Assembly: GCA_024663395.1 (NCBI GenBank)
Contig: JANFAH010000044.1
Coordinates: 62,001-126,000 of the forward strand
Origin: Pisolithus tinctorius
Taxonomy: Eukaryota; Basidiomycota; Agaricomycetes; Boletales; Pisolithaceae
DNA length: 64,000 nt
Direction of reading: 5' to 3'
Position 1 is the first letter of the stretch. Each line of letters begins with the position of its first letter. Below, piece by piece: positions 34,666 through 45,285 of this stretch. The notes below the pieces were generated by a model. It saw nothing but the letters and a program-made list of their open reading frames with translations, did not search any database and was not told the DNA's origin. Position numbers and translations under genes: made by a program.

Positions 34666-36513
34666 ATGTCAAGCAAGTATCTAAGTCGAAGATCCCTCGA
34701 GCCAAGAAGCAAGTCTGAAGGCAAATTAATAGTCAAATTTCTGCGAAGAAGCCATGAGAATGCGCTGAGAGATCTCGAGGGAATGCCACCGAGGCATTTG
34801 AGGGATGCACCATGGTTCTCGGGGTATGCATCTGACCTTTTTAGGTATTTCGGAGAGGTTCGAAGTCTTTGCGAGCGCAAGAATTGCTTCGATGACCAAG
34901 AATGGGTGAAATGGGTTTGCTGGTATGCAAGCAGCGAAGTCTCGGACTCATGGTACGAATCCATTGAAGATCAGCTGAGTTGGCCCGAATTTGTGGTAGC
35001 CATTGCACGTTTGTATCCTGGGTCCCGGAAAATGGATCAACAGTACTCAAGGAATGACCTTTACAGCCTCGTTGACAGCCGAGCAAGAAGAGAAATTCAT
35101 ACAGAGGAAGAACTGATGAACTACAGACTCTATTTTCTAGATTTAGCAACGTTTCTACGGGTTTTGAAGCAACTCGAGGCTGATGAGCTCGAAGACCTCT
35201 ATGTACAAGGCTTCGACAAGGAATTCCGGCGTGAAATTATTCGGAAAATGCGACGCGATGATCGACGGCGACACTCAGACGATCCATGGCCCATGGAGCA
35301 AGTAACATACACAGCAACACGACTACTACACAAAGGATTTCGCTCAGAGCGAGCACAAACAAGCACAGGAGACTACTATGAGCCACAAAGTGACCCAGAA
35401 TCGAGTTTGGACAAGCAACATCTATCTACGAAGTATTTTCTGCCTACAGCTACACATGACTCGCTGACGAACAATGTACAGGGATCTACAGAAGTATCAA
35501 GGTACATGGAGTGCGAGAAAGTACCAAAGTTAGTTTCGACAAGTCGCGCGCAGCCACACAGCCCACCCAAGAAGACAAATAGTGAGGACTGAAGCCCTGG
35601 CAGGCTCGTTGAAGCAGCCACAGCGACCAGTTTTGAGACAAAAGAGTTTTCCTTGAGTACGAACAGAATACTGACTACTGAGTTACAGGAAGCAGTAGAA
35701 CTTGAGCGAGTCGAACCTGCATTGGTGGAGGAACCACTCACAACGAAAGTCCCATTTGAATTTGAAGCGAATTACAACACTCAAAGGGGTTTTTCTTTTT
35801 GTTCATATCGAGCTTCTCTGATGGCTACTGGTGTGTCACTACAGGAGTCCTACCTAAGAGGTCGAGGTAATGAAAGGAGCAGCCTCGGAGTTCCTGCAGT
35901 CAGCAGAAATACACATCAGTTAACCAACAACCTATTCAGGTCAAAGATTCCGCTCGAGTTCGAAGCTGAAAGGCTTGAAGAACACCCGAAGCCCACAGGA
36001 GTTGGAGTCGAAGGGCTCGAAACACTCACAGGCAGTCCCGAAACAGATAGGTTGGCATACAAAGAGGTCATTGACTCACACAGAGTGCCGCAGCACATGA
36101 ATCACATCGAGTTGAAGGTTATTGCAAGAAGAATTCAGATCGAGGAGCTGTTGAGGCTTGTCATACGAAGGAAGCCACCAGAAGAAGTTTTGCGAATCGA
36201 AATGTTGAAGCACACAGCGAGGATAGATGCCCTCGCACTCGAAATATTCCAGGGCCGCACAGTATCAGCAATAAATGTTTTATTCGAAGATTCGTCGAGC
36301 AAATCGACACGCACACTCGGTATTAGGACTTGTGCAGAGAGTCCTGCGATGTTGACTAAGCGGAGTCATGTGACCGCTCTGTGCATCGTGGCCATGCGCA
36401 CTCAAGTAATACTACATACTGACGACTCTAGTGTTACAGGCCGTCTGCGCAAGATAGCGACAATCAGATACGAAGAATGGGGTGAACAAGGTACCATATG
36501 GAAGCTACCATGA
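34666..36513 (+). pseudogene. Gag-like protein of element B, split by one TGA
   Basis: Starts MSSKYLSRRSLEPRSKSEGK. The frame is open for 308 codons to TGA 35590-35592, then open in the same frame to TGA at 36511. The Gag core (WFSGYASDLFRYFGEV, WVKWVCWYASSEVSDSWY, then WPEFVVAIARLYPGSRKMDQ) parallels element A's Gag but is clearly diverged, including the shared DDPWPM block. No zinc knuckle is seen. The homologous position in element C is CGA (57198-57200 on the plus strand), so the stop is a CGA-to-TGA change. The C-terminal half (VPFEFEANYNTQRGFSFCSY onward) has no counterpart I recognise. Confidence 0.8.
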
Positions 36514-36649
36514 CTACGAGCGACAGCGACAGTAACAAGAGCAACAACAACAACATGAGCACGAGCAGGGACGATGACAGTGCTGGACTCAGAGCGACAG
36601 CCATGCGAGGCTGGAACAGCCATCTTGTTGAGATGAGGCGCGGCGAGCA

Positions 36650-37700
36650 CAGATACTGAGCACTGCAGCTCAAGGTTTCATTTGGATTTCAGAGCGTTTT
36701 ACTTACAGTGTTTCTATTCTAGGGAAATCGGGTATACATGATGAAGCACAACAGACGTCCTTGTGGTCGTGATTCGAGGATCTACGAAGAACTTCAAACC
36801 GAGGTCGCGCGGGAGTACAGAAAGACAAGTGTGACAAATGTGGTTTGGTCTACAACAGCGAATTTCGAAGTCATGGCAAGATGTGCGACATGCGAAGAGT
36901 ATAGAGACCACGCTGAATGGGCTCGAGGGCCCAAGTCTTATGTTTTTCTTTCAAGCGCATTACTTACAGCTACCCTACTATAGGAAAAACGGGTGTACAC
37001 AACGGAGAGTGCGGGCAACGATGCTGATAAGTGCAACAGTGATGATAACAACGTTTGACACAGACCAAAGGCCGCACGAGGCAGAAATGACAGTCCGGTG
37101 GACATGGAGCGCGGTGGAGACCGGTGTTGAGCTCGAAAGCTCAAAGTTTCATTTTGACTTTTGGGTGTTTTACTTACAGCTATTCTACTCTAGGGAAAGC
37201 AGATGTACACGACGAAATGCGAGTGGCAGCTGTGCGAGCATGATGCCAATACCTATGGCTATGTACAAGCGAGCCACGCTCGAGTTCAAACTGAGGCCTA
37301 CTCACCATTTATTGCGAGCACTCACTGCACTCGGGAAACGCACGGACAATAGGGTCTTGCAAGACAGGCCTATGCCCTTAGGGCCTGACGGCTCAAGTTT
37401 ATATTTTTGTTTTGTGGCATTTTACTTACGAGTACGTTATTCTAGAGTAGATGACAACTTCGAGGAAAGAATGCATCGACTTACAGCGCTACAAGTACGA
37501 TGGGCGCCAAATGCCACAAGATACAAGTGTGAAGTGACTCTATGGAATTGCGTGCAAGACTTAATATGAATAGCAACATGACAGCGAGGTTTGAAGTCGG
37601 AACAAGAGGCGCGATGCACGAGGAGTACAGGGACCACACCGAGTGGGCTCGAAGGCCCAAGTCCTAGTCATTTCTTTAAAGTGTTTTACTTAAGGCTATG
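36650..37700 (+). repeat. Cassette array of element B, first part (five units)
   Basis: Hairpins followed by an intron-end-like motif occur at about 36662, 36921, 37130, 37385 and 37645. Each unit has an inverted repeat (GAGCTCGAAAGCTC, GGGCTCGAGGGCCC or GGGCTCGAAGGCCC types), a T-rich stretch of about 25 nt and TTTTACTTACAGCTATTCTA followed by CTCTAGG (or a variant). Spacing is about 210-260 bp; the sequence between hairpins is largely unit-specific. The block resembles 61045-61120 at the 3' end of element A's pol. Confidence 0.75.
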
Positions 37701-37791
37701 TAATCTCAGGGAATACGAATTTTCACAAGGCGTCAACAGACCACCGAGCAACGTATTGCCTTCAGTACGAAGGCTCGCATTAAGACCAGTG

Positions 37792-38217
37792 ACCATCTCC
37801 CTTTGGGTTGGAAACACCTACCCTGTCGTCGCTCGAAGCCGTTTTGTAGGTCGACATGCTGTCGAACAGCTAGTGAAGGGAGATGCTGTCTCCGGGTTGG
37901 ATACCGTGCAGAGACACGGCAGTGTCTCATTTTGTAGGGCAAGGGTCACCGAAGAACGGGACATGTTGGATATATTGAACAAATTGGGCATTGTATATAT
38001 CGTACACGCTACCTTACTACAGCAAGGCGTGAAAGACCCCTCCATCTACGCCAGGGCTAACGTCGAGGCCACCCAAACCATCATCAATGCAGCTATCGCA
38101 GCTGGCATCCATAGACTCGTCTACACGAGTTCCACAAGCAACGTATTTGATACCACTGACATCACGAACATTGACGGGCGAGTGCCCTTTCCGGAGAAGC
38201 TGTTCGATGTGTACAAT
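37792..38217 (+). pseudogene. Intronless fragment of a 3-beta-HSD / ERG26-like sterol dehydrogenase gene
   Basis: 142 codons resemble the N-terminal NAD-binding part of sterol-4-alpha-carboxylate 3-dehydrogenase (ergosterol pathway). RFVGRHAVEQLVKGDAVS follows a degraded Gly-rich motif; then LDTVQRHGSVSF, KDPSIYARANVEATQTIINA and AAIAAGIHRLVYTSSTSNVF, DTTDITN and RVPFPEKLFDVYN. Similarity ends at the YN just before the expected YxxxK active site continuation. No introns interrupt it, although genes in this genome are densely spliced. It lies within element B, directly upstream of a LINE 3' end. Not functional. Confidence 0.65.
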
Positions 38218-38516
38218 CTACTGCCTTATTACTCTACCACGTCAGGCAAACACAGGCTAGATCTCGAGAGTGCTATGGCTGTGTTCGTCGAATCTCCGCA
38301 CTGCGCTCTCCCTCCCATATACGCCACAACCGAATATCACCGCATGCTACGCAGCTCGGCACAGCCACTCAGTCCCTATGTCACCTCCGCACCCGACGCT
38401 GAATCCATCCTATCAGTGTTCAACACCCCATTCGACTTGCATGAACAAGAGTGCCTCACCATCTGTTCCCGAGTCGAAGGACAGGCGCTCTTCATCACAA
38501 ATGGAGAGCAGGTTTG

Positions 38517-39958
38517 TTGCTGGGACTTTACAGGAGTACATGATGAGTACGAATGGATGCTATTGAGTTCAGAGGTACAAAGTACATATGAATACTCGCA
38601 GACAATCAAGCAGTCATCCGATCCAGTGAGCAACCATCAGCTAAACCTGGGCACTATCTACTCATGCACCTTAGATCAATGCTACAAGACTTACACAAAA
38701 GCGAATGCCTATCTAGAAAAGACATCACGCTACATTGGATAGCTGGTCACATGGAAATAGAAGGAAATGAACTGGCGGACAAAGAAGCCAAACTAGCAGT
38801 GAAAGGAGTCGAGTCCACCAGCCTGCCAGAAGCACTCCTGCCAGCAGTAGCTGAACGACTACCCCTCAGCATCTCCACCCTGAAGCAAACTCACGCCGCA
38901 AAACTGAAAGTCCTCTGGAACAAAGAATGGAAGAGTTCCCCACATTATGGCAGGTTATCACGCATAGACCCCTTCCTACCCAGCAACAAGTTCGTGGAAT
39001 TAACTGCCTCTCTCCCCAAGAGACAGTCAGGCCTATATATCCAACTCCACACAGGCCACATCCCGCTGAACAAGCACCTGCATCGCCTCAAACACAGTGA
39101 CACCCCCCTATGCCTGCAGTGTGGCGAGACCACCCCAGAAGACATTCATCACTTTATATTCCAATGCCCAAGATATGACAGGGAAAGACACATCCTCCAC
39201 AATGCCCTGGGCAGAGATGCCAACTCGCTATCCTACATCCTCTCAAATGTAAACGTGCAACCCCACCTCCTCAAATACATAACATGCACGAAACGACTAC
39301 AGGAAACATTCAGTGAGGTATCCAAACGCAAACGTGACACCAGCTAAAAACCCTAGCACAGACAAAAGCGGCCACCTAATCGAGCCTACCCAAACCCTTC
39401 CACCTCAATCCTCACCGCACCACCGCTCAAAACAAAACTACAACACTCACACCCCCATCCCCCCATACGTTCGACTCACATGTTTCCCCCAACCCCATGC
39501 CCCATCAGCTCCAAAGGCCTCTAAGAACCCATCGGCTACAAGCTGCACCCGTTCATAAGCTCCCCCAATCAACTCCTCCTAACACCATGCCGCCATCACT
39601 GCAAAATGCAGCCTTCACAAGACAATCACTCAACCAGCAGAGCTAAAAGAACACGTTGCTTTCTCTAATCAGCTTGCCCAACAAGGCAGCTGAACCAGTG
39701 TAGATACAGAATTAGCATCTAGAAAAGTCTTAAGCCTACCCCACTCCAAAGCGGTGTGTCTAAAACGGCCGGCGGGAATGGCAGACTGGTGGAGGGCCGA
39801 AGGCCCTGCCACCAGGGCATTCACTCGCCTGTGGGATTAGGCAGGCCACAGGGGGCCTTACTAGATAAGCTAATACTGCAACAGTAGAGTGCAACATAGG
39901 GTCAATAGACCCTCACGCACTTTAAGCAATGAAAAAAAAAAAAAAAAAAAAAAAAAAA
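38517..39958 (+). mobile_element. 5'-truncated LINE end with RNase H domain and A-tract
   Basis: The frame 38600-39347 encodes a LINE-type RNase H and C-terminus: ADNQAVIRSSEQPSAKPGHY, then LHWIAGHMEIEGNELADKEA (catalytic H and D), and a terminal CLQCGETTPEDIHHFIFQCP zinc-knuckle-like motif; stop TAA at 39345. About 580 bp of non-coding sequence follows to a run of 28 A at 39931-39958. No endonuclease or RT is present, so this is a 5'-truncated retrocopy. The 5' junction with the ERG26-like sequence is somewhere between 38217 and 38520. Confidence 0.7.
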
Positions 39959-40088
39959 GGTTAGAGCTCTGTAAGTCACCTCCCTTAAAGCAAAGAAGAC
40001 AGCAAGCACATAGGTAGTCACTTGGCCAGGGGCTATCTTCCTGTGGCATGGAGTGTTGGAGATATTTGGAGGTGTCCAGAGATTAATG
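39959..40088 (+). other. Short segment between the LINE A-tract and element D
   Basis: 130 bp of non-coding sequence that continues, after removing D, into 46939-46960, where a second run of 15 A occurs. Together they form a ~150-bp A-tailed unit following the first A-tract. Confidence 0.5.
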
Positions 40089-40541
40089 TGTTACGCTCGA
40101 CCGAAGTCAAGACGTAGGGAGAGCTCAAACGCAGACTATGGTTTCTACCCAGCAACGGCTGAAGGTAACCTCTGTAAACGACAGAGGATTTGAGACAACG
40201 CCGGTTAAGAGTGGTCCTTGTGAGGGACACTGAGGGCGAAGTTCTGAGAACACTGCGTATAATTGAGCAGCTCAAGTCTGGGTTTCCAGGACTTGAGCCG
40301 GCAGTTTAAATACTACACAGAAACGGACCATGAGGCGTCCGCATGTCACGAGGTAACTACGCCATTGGTTGAACAATGACGACACATGTCCTAAGCATGT
40401 AACGAGCCAGTAACGCTAGTGGTGGAGATAGAGAGCCGTCGGATCAGAGAGAAGACGGCTCTAAAAGGAAACTAAGTCCAACGGGTCACAAACAAGGTAA
40501 ACGTACAACAGAAAAGGAAAAGTCAGGGGTGAAACGTAACA
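40089..40541 (-). repeat. 3' LTR of element D
   Basis: 453 bp, identical to 46481-46933 except one visible A/G difference. Confidence 0.95.
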
Positions 40542-40578
40542 TTACCCCCTTTCTAAGCGTTGAAGTCCCCGACTTCAA

Positions 40579-43500
40579 CTACTCTCCATAAGGCTCTCCG
40601 GTCATGTTGCTGATGGCAGAGTCGTCGAAATCAAAGTCGTTGTCATACAAATCGTTATCCTCGCTCCCAACGAGGGTACGATCATCTACCAAGGCGGGGG
40701 TAGTTATTCTGTCCTGTAAAGGACGACGAGGGCGGATAGAAGGGCATTGGGCCTGAGTATGGCCGGGGCGAGTAGCGTGGCAAAGGGGACATTCGTACAG
40801 TCCACAATTGACGCGGATGTGGCCGAGACGGCGACAGACATAACACGCTTGACGATAGCGTGGATCAGACGGGGTAAGAGGCATGTCGAATTCGGTCAAG
40901 GCATTTAGCACAGGGGACGGCGGCAGTTGTGCAAGGGTTTCGACGATGTTTAGCGTGTAGTCGAGTTCAGCACGGGAGACGCCAAAGGCAGTCTCAGGGT
41001 CTACTTCTGACGGCGAGCTATGAGACTCGCAGGGTTGGGGATTAGAGCCTGACAAGCAGCAGGCACGAGGTCTGTCAGCTCTCCGGAGAGAGCGGGACGA
41101 GTGGGAAGACGATGACGACGACGGTGCAGGAGGGGAGGACGACGCGGAGGAGACCGGAGGGGAGGTTGCAGTCGAGGGTCTTCTAGACCCAGGCGGAGGG
41201 GGTGCGATCAAAGTTGGGTATTGACGCACATTATAAATGAGGTCGGCGCCTCCAAGGACATCGAAGAGTTTAAGAAGCAGGGGAACCTGCTGGAGGGCGA
41301 TCTCTCCCAAGATAGTGCGAGCAGGGGAGAGGAGAGGGTTCTGGCTGTTAACATAGCGGGAAAGTTCCTCAAGCCGAAGGGCTTGGATAGTGGCGTGGTA
41401 CACAAGATCAAGAGGGGAATTTTCATCCACCTCATGGTAAACGGTGCCGATGACGGCGGGGTCAGCGATGAAGAGTCGGTAGGAGGCGATCATCTGATCG
41501 CTAGCGGGTTGTCGTTGTCGACGAGCAAACGGAGTGTGGCGACGGGAGGGTTCACGAGGGTAGGTGTAATGGCGAGGAGGCATTTCCAGGGAGATGCTTC
41601 TGATGGTACGAGTGGAGTGTCGAGTGGGTTGTTTCTTAGGAGGAAAGTCTTTGGGGAATCGCCTTTTATAAGCGGAGAGCGTATCATCCGCGTGTTCAAG
41701 GTGTGACTCTTTCTGCCACGAGTTTTCGGAAGAAGGGTAGCCTTTCCATTTGATTAAAAAGGCGTGTCCACGGCCGGACCTTTTATGGCCGACTATCGCC
41801 TCAACCTCGTACTCTTCTTCCTCGTTGACAAGGTCAGGTGGTGGAGCCGGGAAGTTCGGTCCGTGAACGTCATTTTCGCGATAGGGCGACAAGAGAGAAG
41901 CGTGGAAGACGTTGTGGATTTTCCATCGTGCCGGGATCACAAGGCGATATGTAATCGGAGATAGGACGTCGGAGATTGTGAAGGGTCCTTCTCGTTTGGG
42001 TGCGAACTTCCTATTTTCATAGGAGCATTTCAAATTGCGTGCTTCTAGCCAAACCTTATCACCTTTCTGGAACGGGGTGAAGGGTCGTGACGAGCGGTCT
42101 TTCATTGTTTTTCGGGCTAGGTCGTGGGCCGCGAGGGCTTCTTCTCTAGCTTTTCGGAGTTGCTCGAGTCTAGACTCGGCGGCGGGGAGGTGGGTTTCTG
42201 CAATCAGGGACGGAAGGGGCCTTGGTTCGTAGCCGTACATGAGGTAGAACGGCGATTGATGTGTGACAGAGTGGGGTCGGTGGTTGTGCGCGAATTCTGC
42301 CATGGGAAGGTTGGTCACCCACGAGGCGGGGTCGTTTTGGCAAAAGATGCGGAGATAGGTCTCCACTTCTTGGTTTACACGTTCAGTTTCTCCGTCAGTC
42401 TGCGGGTGGTACGCCGTAGACAGGGCAAGGGAGTATCCCAAAAGGGAAGCCAGCTCTTTTGCAAAGGCAGAGGCGAATTGAGGGCCTCGATCAGATATAA
42501 TTTTGTCATATAACCCAAAGCGGGAGTAGACCTTCTTGAAAAATAATGCTGCGATGTCAGCAGCGGAGGCAGTTTTCTTGGTGGGAGATAAAATTACCCC
42601 CTTCGTAAGCCCATGGTCTACCACGACCAAAAGGGAATCATAGCCATTCGAAATGGGTAAGTCGGTGACCAGATCGCAAGAGATCTGTTGGAAAGGGCGG
42701 GTCGAGGTGGAGGGAATAGGCATGAGGGGTGGTGTCGTTGGGTGAGTATTTACTTTATTTTGCTGGCATACAGCACATCCTTCAACATATTTTCGGACGA
42801 AGGATGCTAGTCCGGGCCACCAAAACTCGGAAGAGACGAGTTGTCGTGTTTTTAGAACACCAGGGTGTCCAGCGGAGGGGTGGTCATGGTGGTTGGACAC
42901 GACGGTTCGGCGGAGGGTGGGGTCATCAGGGATGTAAACTCGATTTCTGTAGAGTAGAACTCCACTTTCGAACTTCCAGTCAGAGAGATGTGACTTGAAT
43001 GGAAGCGGCATATCGACATTTTCAATGGCACGAAGTGCCGTTTGGACCACGGGGTCCTTCATAGAGGACGATGCGACCTTCTGAGTGAGATTGGTATCAA
43101 TAAGATTGACGAATAGGGTTTGTGGGAGGAGGGTAACTCCTTTGTTATCTTCGTCATCTTCAGGGATATGATCGGGTCGGCGGGAAAGTGCATCTGGTGC
43201 GGCCAGGTCTTTGCCTGGGACATGTTCTAACTGCAGGTCAAAGTCTGCAAGGTCAAGGAGCCAGCGGGCCTGGCGACGATTCAAGTTCTGAGGTGACTTG
43301 AAGTATGTCAGATTTTTATGGTCTGTGAAGACCTTAATCGGGAAAGGGGATCCATGGAGATAATGTCTCCAGGATTTCAGTGCTCGAATGACTCCTAGCA
43401 GTTCTCTGTCATAAATGTCGTAGTTTCTTTCTGCAGGGTTAAACGATTGTGACAGGAAGGCACAAGGCTGCCACTGTCCATTTGAGTCTTCTTGAAGGAG

Positions 43501-45285
43501 GACTCCTCCTGTTGCGTATTTAGACGCGTCTGTCGTGACTGCAAACGGGCGAGAGGTATCCGGCATTCGGAGTGTGGGTTGCGCCATAAAGATTCTTTTG
43601 AGAAGATCAAAGGCTTCTTGACATTTCTTAGACCAACTCCAGTCGACCGTTTTCTTAGTGAGGTCGATGAGTGGTCTCGCAATGTCCGAGTAGTAGGGGA
43701 CAAATCTTCTGTAAAAGTTTGCGAATCCTAGAAAGGATCGCACGTCTTTGACCTTCTTTGGGACAGGCCAGTCGGCTATGCCTTGGACTTTGACAGGGTC
43801 CATGGCGACGGTATTTTCTTTGATGATCATTCCGAGGTATTCCACCTCGGTCAGATCAAAGTGGCATTTTTCTAACTTTAAGGGAAGGGAGAGTTCCCTC
43901 ATTCGTTCGAGAACACGATGAGTTCTTCTCTTGTGTTCTTCTGGGTCATCTGAGAAGATGAGGAGGTCATCCATGTAGACAACCAACCATCCTTCTGCGA
44001 TCATGTCTCTGAAAGAGTCGTTCATGAATCGCTGGAAGGTGGCGGGGGAGTTGCAGAGACCGAAGAACATAACGGTGGGTTCGAAAAGTCCTTTGTGTGT
44101 GATAAACGCTGCCTTCCATTGGTCCCCTTCTTTGATGCGGACATTGTTGTAGCCCGACCTGACATCCATCTTAGTAAAGACGGAGGCTCCCTTTAGTTTG
44201 TCTACAAGATCCGAGATGAGGGGAAGGGGGTATGCATCCTTCACCGTATTCTTGTTCAGGTATCTGTAGTCTTGGCAGGGTCGCAGGGAGCCATCCTTCT
44301 TTCCTACAAAGAAGAAAGGGGCGGCTTGGGGAGACTTCGAGGGACGGATCCTTCCTTCTCGAAGGTTTTCTTCGATAAATTTCTCTGCGGACTCTCGTTC
44401 AGAGGGAGAGAGGGGATATGCTTTAGCCACCTTAGGGACGAAGTCCTCTACAAGGTTTATGGCGTGGTCATACGGTCGTGATGGGGGTAAAACTCCATCA
44501 GATGGTTTCTCGAAAACCGAGGCGAAGTCTTTGTACTCTTCAGGGAGGACTGCCTTCGGTTTTTTCTTGTGTTCTTCTTGGGCTAACTCCGTAGCCGTGG
44601 TGATCTTTCGGAGAAGGCTATTATTGGGGTTGACCTTCTTGGCTTCTTCAACGAGCTTTCCAACCGACATCACGAAATGTGCTCGGATGGTTTCGTCTTC
44701 CGGTTCTTCATAATCCATGAACTTGTTTATCCCTTTCTTCTCGGCTGGGGACACAAGGTTCACAGTTGGTTCTTCGACAGCAATGGAAGAGACACTGCGT
44801 CTTAATTCCTTTGATCTATCGGTTTTCTCGTCGATCGATAATGTGCCCATCCTCCAGTCTACAACAGGGTTGTTTTCTTGGAGCCAGGGGAGACCCAGAA
44901 TGACGTTTTCCGTTCCACAATTGATGACATGGAAGAAGGACTGGTGGACAAGTCCTTTGATTTTAAAGTAGAGAGTGGCAGAAAACAGTATTCTTCCTTT
45001 AGAGTTCTGGGTTCCATCAGCGTTTTTGGCGAGGATGGGTTCAGCGAGACGCTGAGTGGGGATTCGATGCTTTCGCACGAAACCCCAGTCGATACAAGAA
45101 ATTTCTGCTCCGGAGTCAACCAGAGCGGTAGTGTTGACGACTTTCTGAGTAGTTTCTGATGCGTAGAGGGAGACGGGAATCTGCATAGTACGTTCTGGTG
45201 TAGACGTTACAAGTACAGGTGCAACAGAAACTAGACTGTCCTTAGTTTGGGGAACATCTGGCGTCAACGCAGAGTTCCCATTCAA
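40579..45285 (-). CDS. Pol polyprotein of element D (PR-RT-RNaseH-IN-chromodomain-zinc tail)
   Basis: About 1,568 codons with no in-frame ATG at its head; expression probably needs a -1 shift from Gag at the TTTTT run 45284-45288. Domains: aspartic protease LVDSGAEISCID (residues ~55-66); RT with KMDVRSGYNNVRI (~372) and active-site YMDD (437-440); RNase H TTDASKYATGG and FTDHKNLTYF; LDLADFDLQLEHVPGK before the integrase; integrase zinc HHCC (HHDHPSAGHPG...CAVCQQNK), catalytic DRGPQFAS and YHPQTDGETERVNQEVE; chromodomain YEVEAIVGHKRSGRGHAFLI and KWKGYPSSENSWQ. An extra 300-residue tail has Ser/Pro-rich sequence and a double CCHC-like cluster (CYVCRRLGHIRVNC, CPLCHATRPGHTQAQC). Nothing looks broken. 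Confidence 0.95.
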   Translation of the reverse strand: MNGNSALTPDVPQTKDSLVSVAPVLVTSTPERTMQIPVSLYASETTQKVVNTTALVDSGAEISCIDWGFVRKHRIPTQRLAEPILAKNADGTQNSKGRILFSATLYFKIKGLVHQSFFHVINCGTENVILGLPWLQENNPVVDWRMGTLSIDEKTDRSKELRRSVSSIAVEEPTVNLVSPAEKKGINKFMDYEEPEDETIRAHFVMSVGKLVEEAKKVNPNNSLLRKITTATELAQEEHKKKPKAVLPEEYKDFASVFEKPSDGVLPPSRPYDHAINLVEDFVPKVAKAYPLSPSERESAEKFIEENLREGRIRPSKSPQAAPFFFVGKKDGSLRPCQDYRYLNKNTVKDAYPLPLISDLVDKLKGASVFTKMDVRSGYNNVRIKEGDQWKAAFITHKGLFEPTVMFFGLCNSPATFQRFMNDSFRDMIAEGWLVVYMDDLLIFSDDPEEHKRRTHRVLERMRELSLPLKLEKCHFDLTEVEYLGMIIKENTVAMDPVKVQGIADWPVPKKVKDVRSFLGFANFYRRFVPYYSDIARPLIDLTKKTVDWSWSKKCQEAFDLLKRIFMAQPTLRMPDTSRPFAVTTDASKYATGGVLLQEDSNGQWQPCAFLSQSFNPAERNYDIYDRELLGVIRALKSWRHYLHGSPFPIKVFTDHKNLTYFKSPQNLNRRQARWLLDLADFDLQLEHVPGKDLAAPDALSRRPDHIPEDDEDNKGVTLLPQTLFVNLIDTNLTQKVASSSMKDPVVQTALRAIENVDMPLPFKSHLSDWKFESGVLLYRNRVYIPDDPTLRRTVVSNHHDHPSAGHPGVLKTRQLVSSEFWWPGLASFVRKYVEGCAVCQQNKVNTHPTTPPLMPIPSTSTRPFQQISCDLVTDLPISNGYDSLLVVVDHGLTKGVILSPTKKTASAADIAALFFKKVYSRFGLYDKIISDRGPQFASAFAKELASLLGYSLALSTAYHPQTDGETERVNQEVETYLRIFCQNDPASWVTNLPMAEFAHNHRPHSVTHQSPFYLMYGYEPRPLPSLIAETHLPAAESRLEQLRKAREEALAAHDLARKTMKDRSSRPFTPFQKGDKVWLEARNLKCSYENRKFAPKREGPFTISDVLSPITYRLVIPARWKIHNVFHASLLSPYRENDVHGPNFPAPPPDLVNEEEEYEVEAIVGHKRSGRGHAFLIKWKGYPSSENSWQKESHLEHADDTLSAYKRRFPKDFPPKKQPTRHSTRTIRSISLEMPPRHYTYPREPSRRHTPFARRQRQPASDQMIASYRLFIADPAVIGTVYHEVDENSPLDLVYHATIQALRLEELSRYVNSQNPLLSPARTILGEIALQQVPLLLKLFDVLGGADLIYNVRQYPTLIAPPPPGSRRPSTATSPPVSSASSSPPAPSSSSSSHSSRSLRRADRPRACCLSGSNPQPCESHSSPSEVDPETAFGVSRAELDYTLNIVETLAQLPPSPVLNALTEFDMPLTPSDPRYRQACYVCRRLGHIRVNCGLYECPLCHATRPGHTQAQCPSIRPRRPLQDRITTPALVDDRTLVGSEDNDLYDNDFDFDDSAISNMTGEPYGE

